From the NCBI GenBank assembly GCA_017454585.1, contig JAFTCU010000053.1:1-13355 (forward strand): a stretch of 13,355 bases of DNA. The letters are read 5' to 3'. The DNA comes from Thermoguttaceae bacterium (GTDB lineage: Bacteria > Planctomycetota > Planctomycetia > Pirellulales > Thermoguttaceae). A program made the translations under genes and the position numbers. The notes below the pieces were generated by a model. It saw only the letters and a program-made list of their open reading frames with translations, had not been told where the DNA came from and made no database searches. Of the stretch, positions 6,343 through 12,817 are shown piece after piece. Every line of letters starts with the position of its first letter. Positions within the stretch are counted from its first letter, which is position 1.

Positions 6343-7278
6343 ATGGTTAATACCCTCCGAATTACTGAACAGTTCCGTTACTTCGTTGAACACGCTTGTA
6401 CAATGTACACGCAGCTCAATGCCTCAGCGATCCTTATGCTTTATGACGGAACCGCGGATTGGGCTCGAGTCAAAAAAGTAGTAGGTGACGAAGTCCCTTT
6501 TATTGTGGCGGTGAATACGGAGGAACAGGCACAGGGCGCGAAAGAAGCCGGCTTTAATACGGTAACACTTGAAATGACCGGGAACCCTGTGTATGATCAG
6601 CTCATGCAGGCGATCCTGAAAAGTATCACGGACGATATAATCCAGCCCGGGAGCCAGATCGTCGCGATGTACGGCGGGTTTGAGTCGAACATCATTGACA
6701 CGGTTTCGCTGATTTCCCTGAAAGAACACCTGAATCGGCTCACCAGTACCGACCTGCGTTCACTCAACACGACAGTCCCGCTCGACACGCTGAAGACGAT
6801 CGTAAACCTCGCAATCGAAATCGGTTTGAGCGGCCGTGAAGGAAAACCGGTCGGGACCCTGTTCGTCGTCGGTGACAAACAGCAGGTTCTAAAGGAAAGT
6901 CATGCCGGTGGTTTCGACCCGGTACGTGGTTACAGCCGCTCGGAACGTGACATTAATGATGGACGAGTTCGCGAGGGAATCAAGGAAATTGCCCAGCTTG
7001 ACGGCGCGTTCATTATTTCTTCGGATGGGATCGTGGAGGCTTCCTGCAGGATCCTGGACGCACAGGCCGACAATATAACGCTTTCCAAAGGCCTTGGTTC
7101 ACGTCATTGGGCCGCCGCAGGGATCACACGTTGTACCAAGGCGATCGCGATCGTGGTTAGCGAGACGAACGGAACCGTGCGCATTTTCCAGAACGGCGAG
7201 GTTATGCTGCGTATCGAGCCGACCAACCGCAAGCCATTCATCTGGAAGAAATTTGAATACGAGCCGCCGGAGAACTGA
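6343..7278 (+). CDS. diadenylate cyclase (DAC) domain protein, DacZ-like architecture
   Basis: This 311-residue protein carries a C-terminal DAC (DisA_N) domain, which condenses two ATP into cyclic di-AMP. The catalytic D220-G221-A222 (AQLDGAFIISSDG) is present. The second hallmark reads R254-H255-W256 (GLGSRHWAAAGITRCTKAIA) instead of the usual RHR, and is followed by the typical VVSETNGTVRIFQNGE strand. Residues 1-130 resemble a pyruvate-kinase C-terminal alpha/beta domain (ASAILMLYDGTADWARVKK, VPFIVAVNTEEQAQGAKEAG, GSQIVAMYGG). As I recall, this layout is described for archaeal DacZ rather than DisA, CdaA or CdaS; there is no membrane segment and no DNA-binding domain. No Shine-Dalgarno sequence is visible. 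It sits 48 bases after the HEAT lipoprotein gene and 28 bases before fliN. The DAC assignment is firm; activity with RHW is untested. Confidence 0.9.
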   Translation: MVNTLRITEQFRYFVEHACTMYTQLNASAILMLYDGTADWARVKKVVGDEVPFIVAVNTEEQAQGAKEAGFNTVTLEMTGNPVYDQLMQAILKSITDDIIQPGSQIVAMYGGFESNIIDTVSLISLKEHLNRLTSTDLRSLNTTVPLDTLKTIVNLAIEIGLSGREGKPVGTLFVVGDKQQVLKESHAGGFDPVRGYSRSERDINDGRVREGIKEIAQLDGAFIISSDGIVEASCRILDAQADNITLSKGLGSRHWAAAGITRCTKAIAIVVSETNGTVRIFQNGEVMLRIEPTNRKPFIWKKFEYEPPEN

Positions 7279-7306
7279 GGCCTGAAACCGAATTAAAAGG
7301 AAAAAA

Positions 7307-7675
7307 ATGAAACATTCCACGCTGACTCCAGAAGAACTCAACGCGCTTTTGGAAGACGTTGAAGCGCCGTGTCCCGAGCTTCCCGAGTTTGAGATTCCGG
7401 CCCAGACTGAAAAAGAGGGAAAAGAGGAACGTAAAACGTTCAGCCGTGAGCAGATCGCGTCACTCGGAAACCTGGAACTGGAAGTCCGCATTGAGTTGGG
7501 GCAAACCACGATGCTTCTTTCCGAAGTGGCGAAACTGAAGCCCGGCTCGGTGGTGATCCTCGATAAACACGTGAACGATCTGGTCAATGTTTTGGTGAAC
7601 GGAAAGGCGGTCGCGAGAGGCGAACTGCTTATCGTGGACGGCTGCTTCAGCGTACGGATTACAGAGTTTCTGTGA
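7307..7675 (+). CDS. fliN: flagellar motor switch protein FliN
   Basis: FliN forms the base of the flagellar C-ring with FliM and binds the export apparatus. The 122-residue product has the short N-terminal motif TPEELNALLED typical of FliN/FliY. A Glu/Lys-rich linker follows, then the SpoA (surface presentation of antigens) domain from about 50 to 122: LELEVRIELGQTTMLLSEV, LKPGSVVILDKHVNDLVNVL, VNGKAVARGELLIVDGCFSV. The usual switch residues of the domain are conserved and the length is normal for FliN. AAAGGA lies seven bases before the ATG. It is the first of three adjacent flagellar genes and is separated from fliO by 13 bases. Confidence 0.95.
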   Translation: MKHSTLTPEELNALLEDVEAPCPELPEFEIPAQTEKEGKEERKTFSREQIASLGNLELEVRIELGQTTMLLSEVAKLKPGSVVILDKHVNDLVNVLVNGKAVARGELLIVDGCFSVRITEFL

Positions 7676-7688
7676 ACAGGGAGTTTTT

Positions 7689-8183
7689 ATGCGTCATCTT
7701 CAAATCATCCTTTTGTTCGCGTTGATCCTTCTGTTTGGCGGCATTTCGCCTGTTTCCGCCCAAAATACCCTTTTTACTTCTGAAAACGCCCAGACGGCAG
7801 AGAGTTCCACGCTACCGGAATCGAAAATCACCTTTACGACTGGCATGAAAAAACTCGTGTTTTCGGTTGCGGCCGTTACACTCCTTTTTATGGTTTTGCT
7901 TCTGGTTCTGAAAAAATTCTCACCTGGTGGGGCTCCCCAGCTTCCTAAAGACGTTTTTGAAGTGTTGGGCAAGTCACCGCTCGCATTCCGCCAGCAGTTA
8001 TATCTGCTTCGGTGCGGGAAGAAAATATTCATTGTTTCTCTCTCTCAGAATGGTTTGGATCGTGTCGGGGAAATCGATGATCCGGCGGAGGTGGAACGGC
8101 TCGCAAAACGCTGCAGCGGCGAGATCCCTGACGCGGAAAATGCTTTCCGGGAATGGAAAAAACAGGGGGGGGAGAAAGCATGA
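7689..8183 (+). CDS. fliO: flagellar biosynthesis protein FliO
   Basis: FliO is a poorly conserved membrane protein that helps FliP assemble into the flagellar export gate. The 164-residue product has a cleavable-looking signal (MRHLQIILLFALILLFGG to about Q25), a short periplasmic part, one membrane segment at about 54-77 (LVFSVAAVTLLFMVLLLVL), and a cytoplasmic FliO domain (PKDVFEVLGKSPLAFRQQLY, LLRCGKKIFIVSLSQNGLDR). Identity rests on this pattern and on its place between fliN and fliP. AGGGAG precedes the ATG. The last codons cross a run of eight G (8165-8172), and its TGA overlaps the fliP ATG in an ATGA coupling. Confidence 0.9.
   Translation: MRHLQIILLFALILLFGGISPVSAQNTLFTSENAQTAESSTLPESKITFTTGMKKLVFSVAAVTLLFMVLLLVLKKFSPGGAPQLPKDVFEVLGKSPLAFRQQLYLLRCGKKIFIVSLSQNGLDRVGEIDDPAEVERLAKRCSGEIPDAENAFREWKKQGGEKA
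8165..8172 (+). repeat. eight-G homopolymer at the fliO-fliP junction
   Basis: Eight consecutive G lie in the last codons of fliO and also form part of the fliP ribosome-binding region. Gain of one G would place fliO in frame with the fliP ATG and give a FliO-FliP fusion. Loss of one would shift the fliO end. Confidence 0.8.
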
Positions 8184-9187
8184 ACGCCCGTTTTTTGCCG
8201 ATTCTGTTTGTGCTTTTAGCTCTTACGACCGGAGTGAAAGCTCAGGACTACGCGCCTCGGACGGCTCCAGCCCCGGTTCAACAGGGGTCCAAATTCAAAG
8301 TTTGGACGAATCCCGGCACGGAAACGGAGATCAGGCAGCCTGAAGCGGCGTTAAAACCAGCCCAGAAGGAAGATGAACCAATTCCTGCCCCGACGACACT
8401 GACCCAGGAGGAAAAGACCCTGAACGCAGTAGAAGAATTGGTCGCTTCCGAACTTGAAAACACGGGGGAAAATGCCAATGCTGAGCCTGAAAAAAAGAAT
8501 CCGTGGGATCTGACATCCTGGGTTTCGCCAGAGGGGATTCAAGGTTCAGCCCTTACGGTCCTGATTCTCAGTGCGGTGAGTCTTGCGCCGGCGTTCCTCA
8601 TGATGACGACCAGTTTTGTGCGTATTTTCGTTGTGCTAGGGATCCTGCGCCACGGTTTCGGTACTCAGGGGATTCCCGGCACGCAGGTCCTCGCGGCACT
8701 TGCGCTTTTCATGACGTTTTTCATCATGTACCCGACCTGGGAGAAAACGTGGAACGACGCTCTCATTCCGTATCAGGCCGGTGAGCTGACTTCGCAGGAA
8801 GCTCTGGAAAAAGGCCTGAAACCGATCCGGGATTTTATGTCAGGCCAGCTCCAGCGAGCGGGGAACACCGAGGAAATTTTGCTCTTCTGGCGCTACAGTT
8901 CCACGCCCCCTGACGAGACTCATTTAGCCCGGTACACGACCGATGACGTTCCGATCCATGTTCTGCTTCCGGCGTTCATGCTGGGCGAACTGAAGACGGC
9001 GTTCCTCATTGGCGTTCAGCTTCTGATCCCAATGCTCGTGATCGACCTTTTGGTTTCGTCGATCCTCGTTTCGATGGGGATGATCATGCTCCCGCCGACG
9101 ATGGTTTCGCTTCCGTTCAAGCTCCTCCTCTTTGTACTTGCCGACGGCTGGCGGCTGGTAGTGGAAATGCTGATCGGGAGTTTTTGA
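8180..9187 (+). CDS. fliP: flagellar type III export protein FliP
   Basis: FliP is the main ring-forming subunit of the flagellar export gate in the inner membrane. The 335-residue chain is longer than the usual ~245. A signal peptide (MNARFLPILFVLLALTTGVKAQ) is followed by about 95 Pro/Glu-rich residues, and the FliP core spans about 121-335. Core motifs are clear: ILSAVSLAPAFLMMTTSFVR, IVVLGILRHGFGTQ-like segment, ALALFMTFFIMYPTW, and the C-terminal hairpin LGELKTAFLIGVQLLIPMLV...MGMIMLPPTMVSLPFKLLLF. The ATG at 8180 is preferred over one at 8153: it starts a signal peptide, follows a G-rich ribosome-binding stretch, and overlaps the fliO stop as ATGA. fliQ and fliR, frequent neighbours, do not follow; the next gene is an exported hydrolase-like protein. 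Confidence 0.96.
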   Translation: MNARFLPILFVLLALTTGVKAQDYAPRTAPAPVQQGSKFKVWTNPGTETEIRQPEAALKPAQKEDEPIPAPTTLTQEEKTLNAVEELVASELENTGENANAEPEKKNPWDLTSWVSPEGIQGSALTVLILSAVSLAPAFLMMTTSFVRIFVVLGILRHGFGTQGIPGTQVLAALALFMTFFIMYPTWEKTWNDALIPYQAGELTSQEALEKGLKPIRDFMSGQLQRAGNTEEILLFWRYSSTPPDETHLARYTTDDVPIHVLLPAFMLGELKTAFLIGVQLLIPMLVIDLLVSSILVSMGMIMLPPTMVSLPFKLLLFVLADGWRLVVEMLIGSF

Positions 9188-9200
9188 GGCTCCGAATATT

Positions 9201-11585
9201 ATGCGTACATTCCGCCTTTTCATCCCGTTTTTTGCCTTTTTCTTCCTGACGATCTGCGCTTCCGCGGTGTTTGGGACGGATATTCTGCTCAAGGACGGCC
9301 GGCATTTGCTTGGCGCGGAGGGAATGCTCCCGAAATTCGGCGAGATGCCTCAGTACGCGAGCGAGCAATCGCAGATCATGCCGCTGAATATCGTGTTTCT
9401 CGACGATGGTCTGAAACGGACCTACGTCCCGCGCCGTCAGGTTGCCGATGTTCAGGGTAATTCGGAACTGGAAGTCGTTCCTGAAAAATTCGTCCTTCGG
9501 CAGAAAATCCTCGAAAAAGGCCCCGCGATCCAGGGAATGGGGCTGATCCTCAAGGAGGAACCGTTCGACGAGCATGGCCGCCGCATGATTCAAATGGCGA
9601 CCGCACGCGGGCCGAAAGACATCATTCAGTGCATCACCGAGATCACGCCCGTCTGGACAAAAATCGAGTGCACGAATTTCATCTGGGATATGCGGGTCGC
9701 GACGAGTAACATCCCGACCGATCAGCTTCTGAAGATCCTCCGAAAGCAGGCGATCCGGCTTTGTAAAGGCTCCGAAGTGGAAGCGGCCCAGAAAATCGCC
9801 AGGTTTTTCATTCAGGCCGAGCGGTACGAGCTTGCCGCGTTTGAACTGAATCGGGTCATTCAGCAGGCGGAAGGGGAAAACGCAGAGAAAATCAAAAAGA
9901 CCCTTGCCCCTACGCTTGCCATGGTGAGACAACTCTCGGCAAAACGCGCACTCAAAGAGCTGCGTTTTCGCATGGCGAAAGGCCAGTATACGCTTGTCCA
10001 GGAAATGCTTGACCTTTTCCCCACCAAGGGCGTAGCCGGTGAAACGCTCGTGCAGGTCCAGGACCTCAAAAAAGAGTTTCAGGCGATGGACGATCGGATC
10101 GAAAAACTGATCGCGAACATTCAGGCGTCCTGGAAAGAGCTGAGGGACGAAGAAATCCGCACGGTTCTGAAGCCGGTGCTCGTGGAAATTCTGGAAACGG
10201 TGAATTACACGACGCTCCCGCGAATGGAGGCGTTCGAGCAAATGGCCGACGTGGACGGGACCGACCCACAGGAAAAACTCGCGCTCGCCGTTACGTGCTG
10301 GCTCATGGGAAGCAAAAGTGCGACTGACCGGATCGTCACAGCCGTTTCCGCCGTCCGGATTCGGGATTTGATTCAAAACTATATGGAGGCGCGCGACGAT
10401 GTGACCCGCCAGGAACTTCTGCGTCAGTTCCGACAGGAAGAAGCCAGTTCTGTCACAATCGTTTCGGCCATCCTTTCTCACATGAAGCCGCCGGTTCGCA
10501 CGACAAAAGAAGAGTGGCTCGGAAAAGACGGTTTTTTCGCACTGGAAACCAATTCTACCGTGGACGAGCGTCCGATCCAGTATTGGGTCCAGCTCCCGCT
10601 TGAGTACGACCCGCAGAAACTCTACCCGGCAATCATCTGCCTGCGCGGTGTGTTGGACACGCCTCAGCAGGAAATGGACTGGTGGACCGGAACGTTTAAC
10701 CCCAAGGGCTTCCGCTACGGGCAGGCGGGGAGGAACGGTTACATCGTGGTTTCTGTCGAGTGGATGGCGAAAGACCAGCGAGCGTACGAGTTTTCCGCCA
10801 GGGAACACGCAGCGGTTCTGAACGTTCTGCACCACGTGACCCAGCGGTTTTCCATTGACACGGACCGGGTTTTCCTTTCCGGCCATTTTGAGGGCGGCGA
10901 TGCTGCCTGGGACATCGGCTGCGCACATCCGGACCTTTGGGCGGGGGTCATTCCGATCTCCTGTCACTGCGACAAGTACTGCAAGTACTACTGGCCTAAC
11001 GCGAAAAGACTTCCATTTTATTTTATATGCGGTGCGCTGGACGGGCAGATCCTGAGTGAGAATTCAGGCGTGCTTTCGCGTTACATGCAGAACGGCTACG
11101 ATCTGACCGTTGTGGAGTTCCTTGGCCGAGGGCACGAGAATTTCTCCGACGAGATTCTGACACTTTTCGACTGGATGGAACGCAAAAAACGCGACTTCTA
11201 CCCGGAATCGTTCCAGGTGAGCACGATGCGTCCGTGGGATTCGTTCTTTTGGTGGGTCGATGTAGAGAAACTTCCGGAAAAAAGCCTCGTTCTGCCCGCG
11301 GAATTCCCGAAGAAAAACGTCATGGCGGCTAAAATCTCCGCGGAGCTTCTGCAGACGGTCAACACGCTGAAAGTCGATGTCCCAACGGGTAACGTAACGG
11401 TCTGGGTCGGCCCGAAAATGCTCGATTTTGACCGACCTATTAATTTTATGGTCAATGGGAAGAAAATCCGACTGAAAGACTGGAAACCCGACCTGGAGAC
11501 GTTACTTGAGGATGTTCGGACCCGGGGAGACCGTCAAAACCCATTCTGGCTGCGTGTTGTGACGGAAACCGGACGAGTAAAGTAA
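9201..11585 (+). CDS. large exported protein with alpha/beta-hydrolase-like domain lacking the nucleophile serine
   Basis: This 794-residue protein has an N-terminal signal (MRTFRLFIPFFAFFFLTICASAVFG). Next comes a segment with DILLKDGRHLLGAEG, then a long helical region (about 150-420) with tetratricopeptide-like stretches (KIARFFIQAERYELAAFELN). Residues about 440-665 form an alpha/beta-hydrolase-like domain (PIQYWVQLPLEYDPQKLYPA, RVFLSGHFEGGDAAWDIGCA, LPFYFICGALDG, GRGHENF). The place of the nucleophile elbow reads G-H-F563-E-G-G where active relatives have GHSxGG. Candidate Asp614 and His645 remain. It is therefore probably not a standard serine hydrolase and may be a binding or scaffold domain. 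About 130 C-terminal residues are mostly beta-like with no known name. It starts 13 bases after fliP, with GAGG upstream, and so is likely co-transcribed. The function is unknown. Confidence 0.85.
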   Translation: MRTFRLFIPFFAFFFLTICASAVFGTDILLKDGRHLLGAEGMLPKFGEMPQYASEQSQIMPLNIVFLDDGLKRTYVPRRQVADVQGNSELEVVPEKFVLRQKILEKGPAIQGMGLILKEEPFDEHGRRMIQMATARGPKDIIQCITEITPVWTKIECTNFIWDMRVATSNIPTDQLLKILRKQAIRLCKGSEVEAAQKIARFFIQAERYELAAFELNRVIQQAEGENAEKIKKTLAPTLAMVRQLSAKRALKELRFRMAKGQYTLVQEMLDLFPTKGVAGETLVQVQDLKKEFQAMDDRIEKLIANIQASWKELRDEEIRTVLKPVLVEILETVNYTTLPRMEAFEQMADVDGTDPQEKLALAVTCWLMGSKSATDRIVTAVSAVRIRDLIQNYMEARDDVTRQELLRQFRQEEASSVTIVSAILSHMKPPVRTTKEEWLGKDGFFALETNSTVDERPIQYWVQLPLEYDPQKLYPAIICLRGVLDTPQQEMDWWTGTFNPKGFRYGQAGRNGYIVVSVEWMAKDQRAYEFSAREHAAVLNVLHHVTQRFSIDTDRVFLSGHFEGGDAAWDIGCAHPDLWAGVIPISCHCDKYCKYYWPNAKRLPFYFICGALDGQILSENSGVLSRYMQNGYDLTVVEFLGRGHENFSDEILTLFDWMERKKRDFYPESFQVSTMRPWDSFFWWVDVEKLPEKSLVLPAEFPKKNVMAAKISAELLQTVNTLKVDVPTGNVTVWVGPKMLDFDRPINFMVNGKKIRLKDWKPDLETLLEDVRTRGDRQNPFWLRVVTETGRVK

Positions 11586-11603
11586 AAAACAAAACGTGAG
11601 GCG

Positions 11604-11623
11604 GAACACATTCGTGTTTTTTT
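11604..11623 (+). terminator. rho-independent terminator after the flagellar/hydrolase unit
   Basis: A stem AACAC (11605-11609) / GTGTT (11614-11618) with loop ATTC is followed by a T run to 11623, starting 19 bases after the stop codon. The stem is short and AT-rich but correctly placed. Confidence 0.6.
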
Positions 11624-11625
11624 AC

Positions 11626-11689
11626 GGGGACGACACTTCCAGAGTTATTCCTTAATTTAATTAGTGAAGGCACTGAAACTGCTGTCCCC
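11626..11689. repeat. REP-like imperfect palindrome with GGGGAC/GTCCCC ends
   Basis: A 64-bp element begins GGGGACGAC and ends GCTGTCCCC. Between the ends are nested complementary pieces (CAG/CTG, AGTT/AACT, CCTT/AAGG) around an AT-rich centre TTAATTTAATTA. It lies between two converging genes, a usual site for REP elements mobilised by REP-associated tyrosine transposases, but no such transposase is in the window. Its first 17 bases recur, with one change, at the edge of the hairpin array (minus strand 12817-12801). Confidence 0.6.
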
Positions 11690-11703
11690 ACGCTTCGAAA
11701 ACG

Positions 11704-12147
11704 TCACTCGATTTCGTACGTCAATTCCATTTGCGTTTCGGGATTGAAAATCAGCATGCCCGCCTCCGTTCTTTTAAGAAGAAACGGCTTGATCGTGATT
11801 TTGGTGAAATCGACGATATCGTCCCGAAATAATACTTCCCACTGAAAATCCGAAAAGACGTGATACAAATCCTCGTCGTTTATCCATAATGGGACCTCTG
11901 AAACCGGCGTTTCGCTTACCTTCCGGTAATTCTGGCAATAATCAGACCCCATGGGGAACCAATGGAGCCGCTTGCACTGCGGGCAGCGCCAGATTTCTCC
12001 TTCCTCGTCTGGGATCTCCAGCACATCGATGTCGCCGCAAGTCATCAGAAATTTCCACTGGGTTGGCGAGAATGCGTAATACTGAATTTCGTTGGGAATT
12101 CGGGAATCGGAAAGCCTTTTGTCACATGCGCACCAATATGCAGCCAT
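11704..12147 (-). CDS. conserved-looking hypothetical protein with cysteine pairs
   Basis: This 147-residue protein was not recognised. It contains C6-x-C8 near the start and C55-x2-C58 in EIWRCPQCKRLHWFP, with C37 and C71 besides, so a zinc-ribbon-like fold is possible. The rest is rich in Trp, Tyr and acidic residues, and there is no signal peptide or membrane segment. The ATG follows the TAA of the upstream gene with no gap (TAA-ATG), and a strong AGGAGG lies inside the end of that gene, so the two are almost certainly translated from one message. Small acidic cytoplasmic pairs like this occur among immunity proteins, but no toxin gene is seen here and that idea is only a guess. Confidence 0.75.
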   Translation of the reverse strand: MAAYWCACDKRLSDSRIPNEIQYYAFSPTQWKFLMTCGDIDVLEIPDEEGEIWRCPQCKRLHWFPMGSDYCQNYRKVSETPVSEVPLWINDEDLYHVFSDFQWEVLFRDDIVDFTKITIKPFLLKRTEAGMLIFNPETQMELTYEIE

Positions 12148-12525
12148 TTATTCTTCCTCCTGCGGCAAGATGATGAATTCCACATCATCCGCGTAAATGT
12201 AGATGTGAGTGTCGTCGTCCATATTCCAGTTGTACAGGAGAAAATGGATCCCGGAGCCGTAAAGACCGTCTTCCACCATTTCCGCCTCGAGAATTTCATT
12301 CCCGGAAGGCTCATCCATGTCAAGGTTTTCTTTTTTGAAGGACCTCACTCCCTGAAACAGAAGACGGACCTGAATGTTTTTTGGCAGATCAGGAGTGAAG
12401 TCTCTCTGCAGCCAATTACAAAAATACAGGTCGATCGAAACGGTATGGGCGGTTTCATCGACGGATAATTGTTCCAGGGAACTGTCGTGGAAATAATACC
12501 GATTTAAAAGGTCCTGAATCTTCAT
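12148..12525 (-). CDS. small acidic hypothetical protein
   Basis: This 125-residue protein was not recognised. It opens MKIQDLLNRYYFHDSSLEQL, a pattern of helix then 'HDS.L' then a beta strand (TVSIDLYFCNW) seen in various small uncharacterised and immunity-like proteins. The remainder alternates short beta strands (QVRLLFQG, IHFLLYNW, HIYIYADDVEFIIL) with acidic loops and ends QEEE. There is no signal peptide and no membrane segment. The start at 12525 has AAGG about ten bases upstream, a modest ribosome-binding site. It is the first gene of the pair with the cysteine-containing protein, and the hairpin array lies immediately upstream. No promoter was identified. Confidence 0.75.
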   Translation of the reverse strand: MKIQDLLNRYYFHDSSLEQLSVDETAHTVSIDLYFCNWLQRDFTPDLPKNIQVRLLFQGVRSFKKENLDMDEPSGNEILEAEMVEDGLYGSGIHFLLYNWNMDDDTHIYIYADDVEFIILPQEEE

Positions 12526-12546
12526 TTCAAATGAACCTTGAGAAAT

Positions 12547-12565
12547 CCGTGGGTTTCACCCACGG
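12547..12565. repeat. perfect hairpin CCGTGGGT-TTC-ACCCACGG
   Basis: An 8-bp perfect stem with a three-base loop lies 22 bases upstream of the small-gene pair. It is the first member of a run of hairpins. It has no T-tract on either strand, so it is not a standard terminator. Confidence 0.85.
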
Positions 12566-12576
12566 CTATTAACATT

Positions 12577-12594
12577 CAGCCCCTAAAGGGGCTG
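12577..12594. repeat. perfect hairpin CAGCCCC-TAAA-GGGGCTG
   Basis: A 7-bp perfect stem with a four-base loop, 11 bases after the previous hairpin. It is the second member of the array. Confidence 0.85.
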
Positions 12595-12651
12595 GTGCGG
12601 CCGGGCTTACCCACGGACGGCTCACCCGCCATCCTTCCGTATTTCGGGAAT

Positions 12652-12766
12652 AAAATGGGAGGCGGTAATGAAGGCCGAAGCCGGAATTACGCGTCTGAAG
12701 TGCCTTAAACCCTTTTAGCCCGGCGCGTAATTCCGCGCTCTGCGCTCCATTACCGCCTCTCATTTT
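12652..12766. repeat. long imperfect inverted repeat of 115 bp
   Basis: The outer arms AAAATGGGAGGCGGTAATG (12652-12670) and 12748-12766 are complementary with a single mismatch. The inner arms CGGAATTACGCG (12682-12693) and CGCGTAATTCCG (12724-12735) are perfect. Between the arms lie less paired stretches and a 30-base central loop. It encodes no plausible protein. It resembles a miniature element or a composite REP structure. Confidence 0.8.
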
Positions 12767-12771
12767 GCGGC

Positions 12772-12786
12772 CGGGACGCCGTCCCG
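12772..12786. repeat. perfect hairpin CGGGAC-GCC-GTCCCG
   Basis: A 6-bp perfect GC-rich stem with a three-base loop, five bases after the long inverted repeat. It is the fourth structure of the array. Confidence 0.8.
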
Positions 12787-12794
12787 CCGGATTA

Positions 12795-12813
12795 ACGACG
12801 CTGGAAGCGTCGT
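12795..12813. repeat. perfect hairpin ACGACGCT-GGA-AGCGTCGT
   Basis: An 8-bp perfect stem with a three-base loop, ending four bases before the stop codon of the leftward leucine-rich-repeat gene. On the minus strand it is preceded by GGGG, giving GGGGACGACGCTTCCAG, which matches 16 of 17 bases with the start of the palindrome at 11626. Confidence 0.85.
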
Positions 12814-12817
12814 CCCC

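Noticed and set aside
8153..8179. Earlier ATG for fliP
   Set aside because: It would put nine polar residues before a good signal peptide and overlap fliO by 31 bases. The ATG at 8180 gives a classic ATGA overlap with a purine-rich ribosome-binding stretch.
9117..10967. A 616-codon open frame on the minus strand
   Set aside because: It lies wholly antisense to fliP and the exported hydrolase-like gene, is rich in Arg, His, Phe and Pro as expected for a shadow frame, and has no ribosome-binding site or recognisable domain.
12547..12594. Rho-independent terminators
   Set aside because: The stems are strong but no T run follows on either strand.
12547..12813. CRISPR array
   Set aside because: The structures are different hairpins with no regularly repeated unit and no spacers of even size, and no cas genes are nearby.
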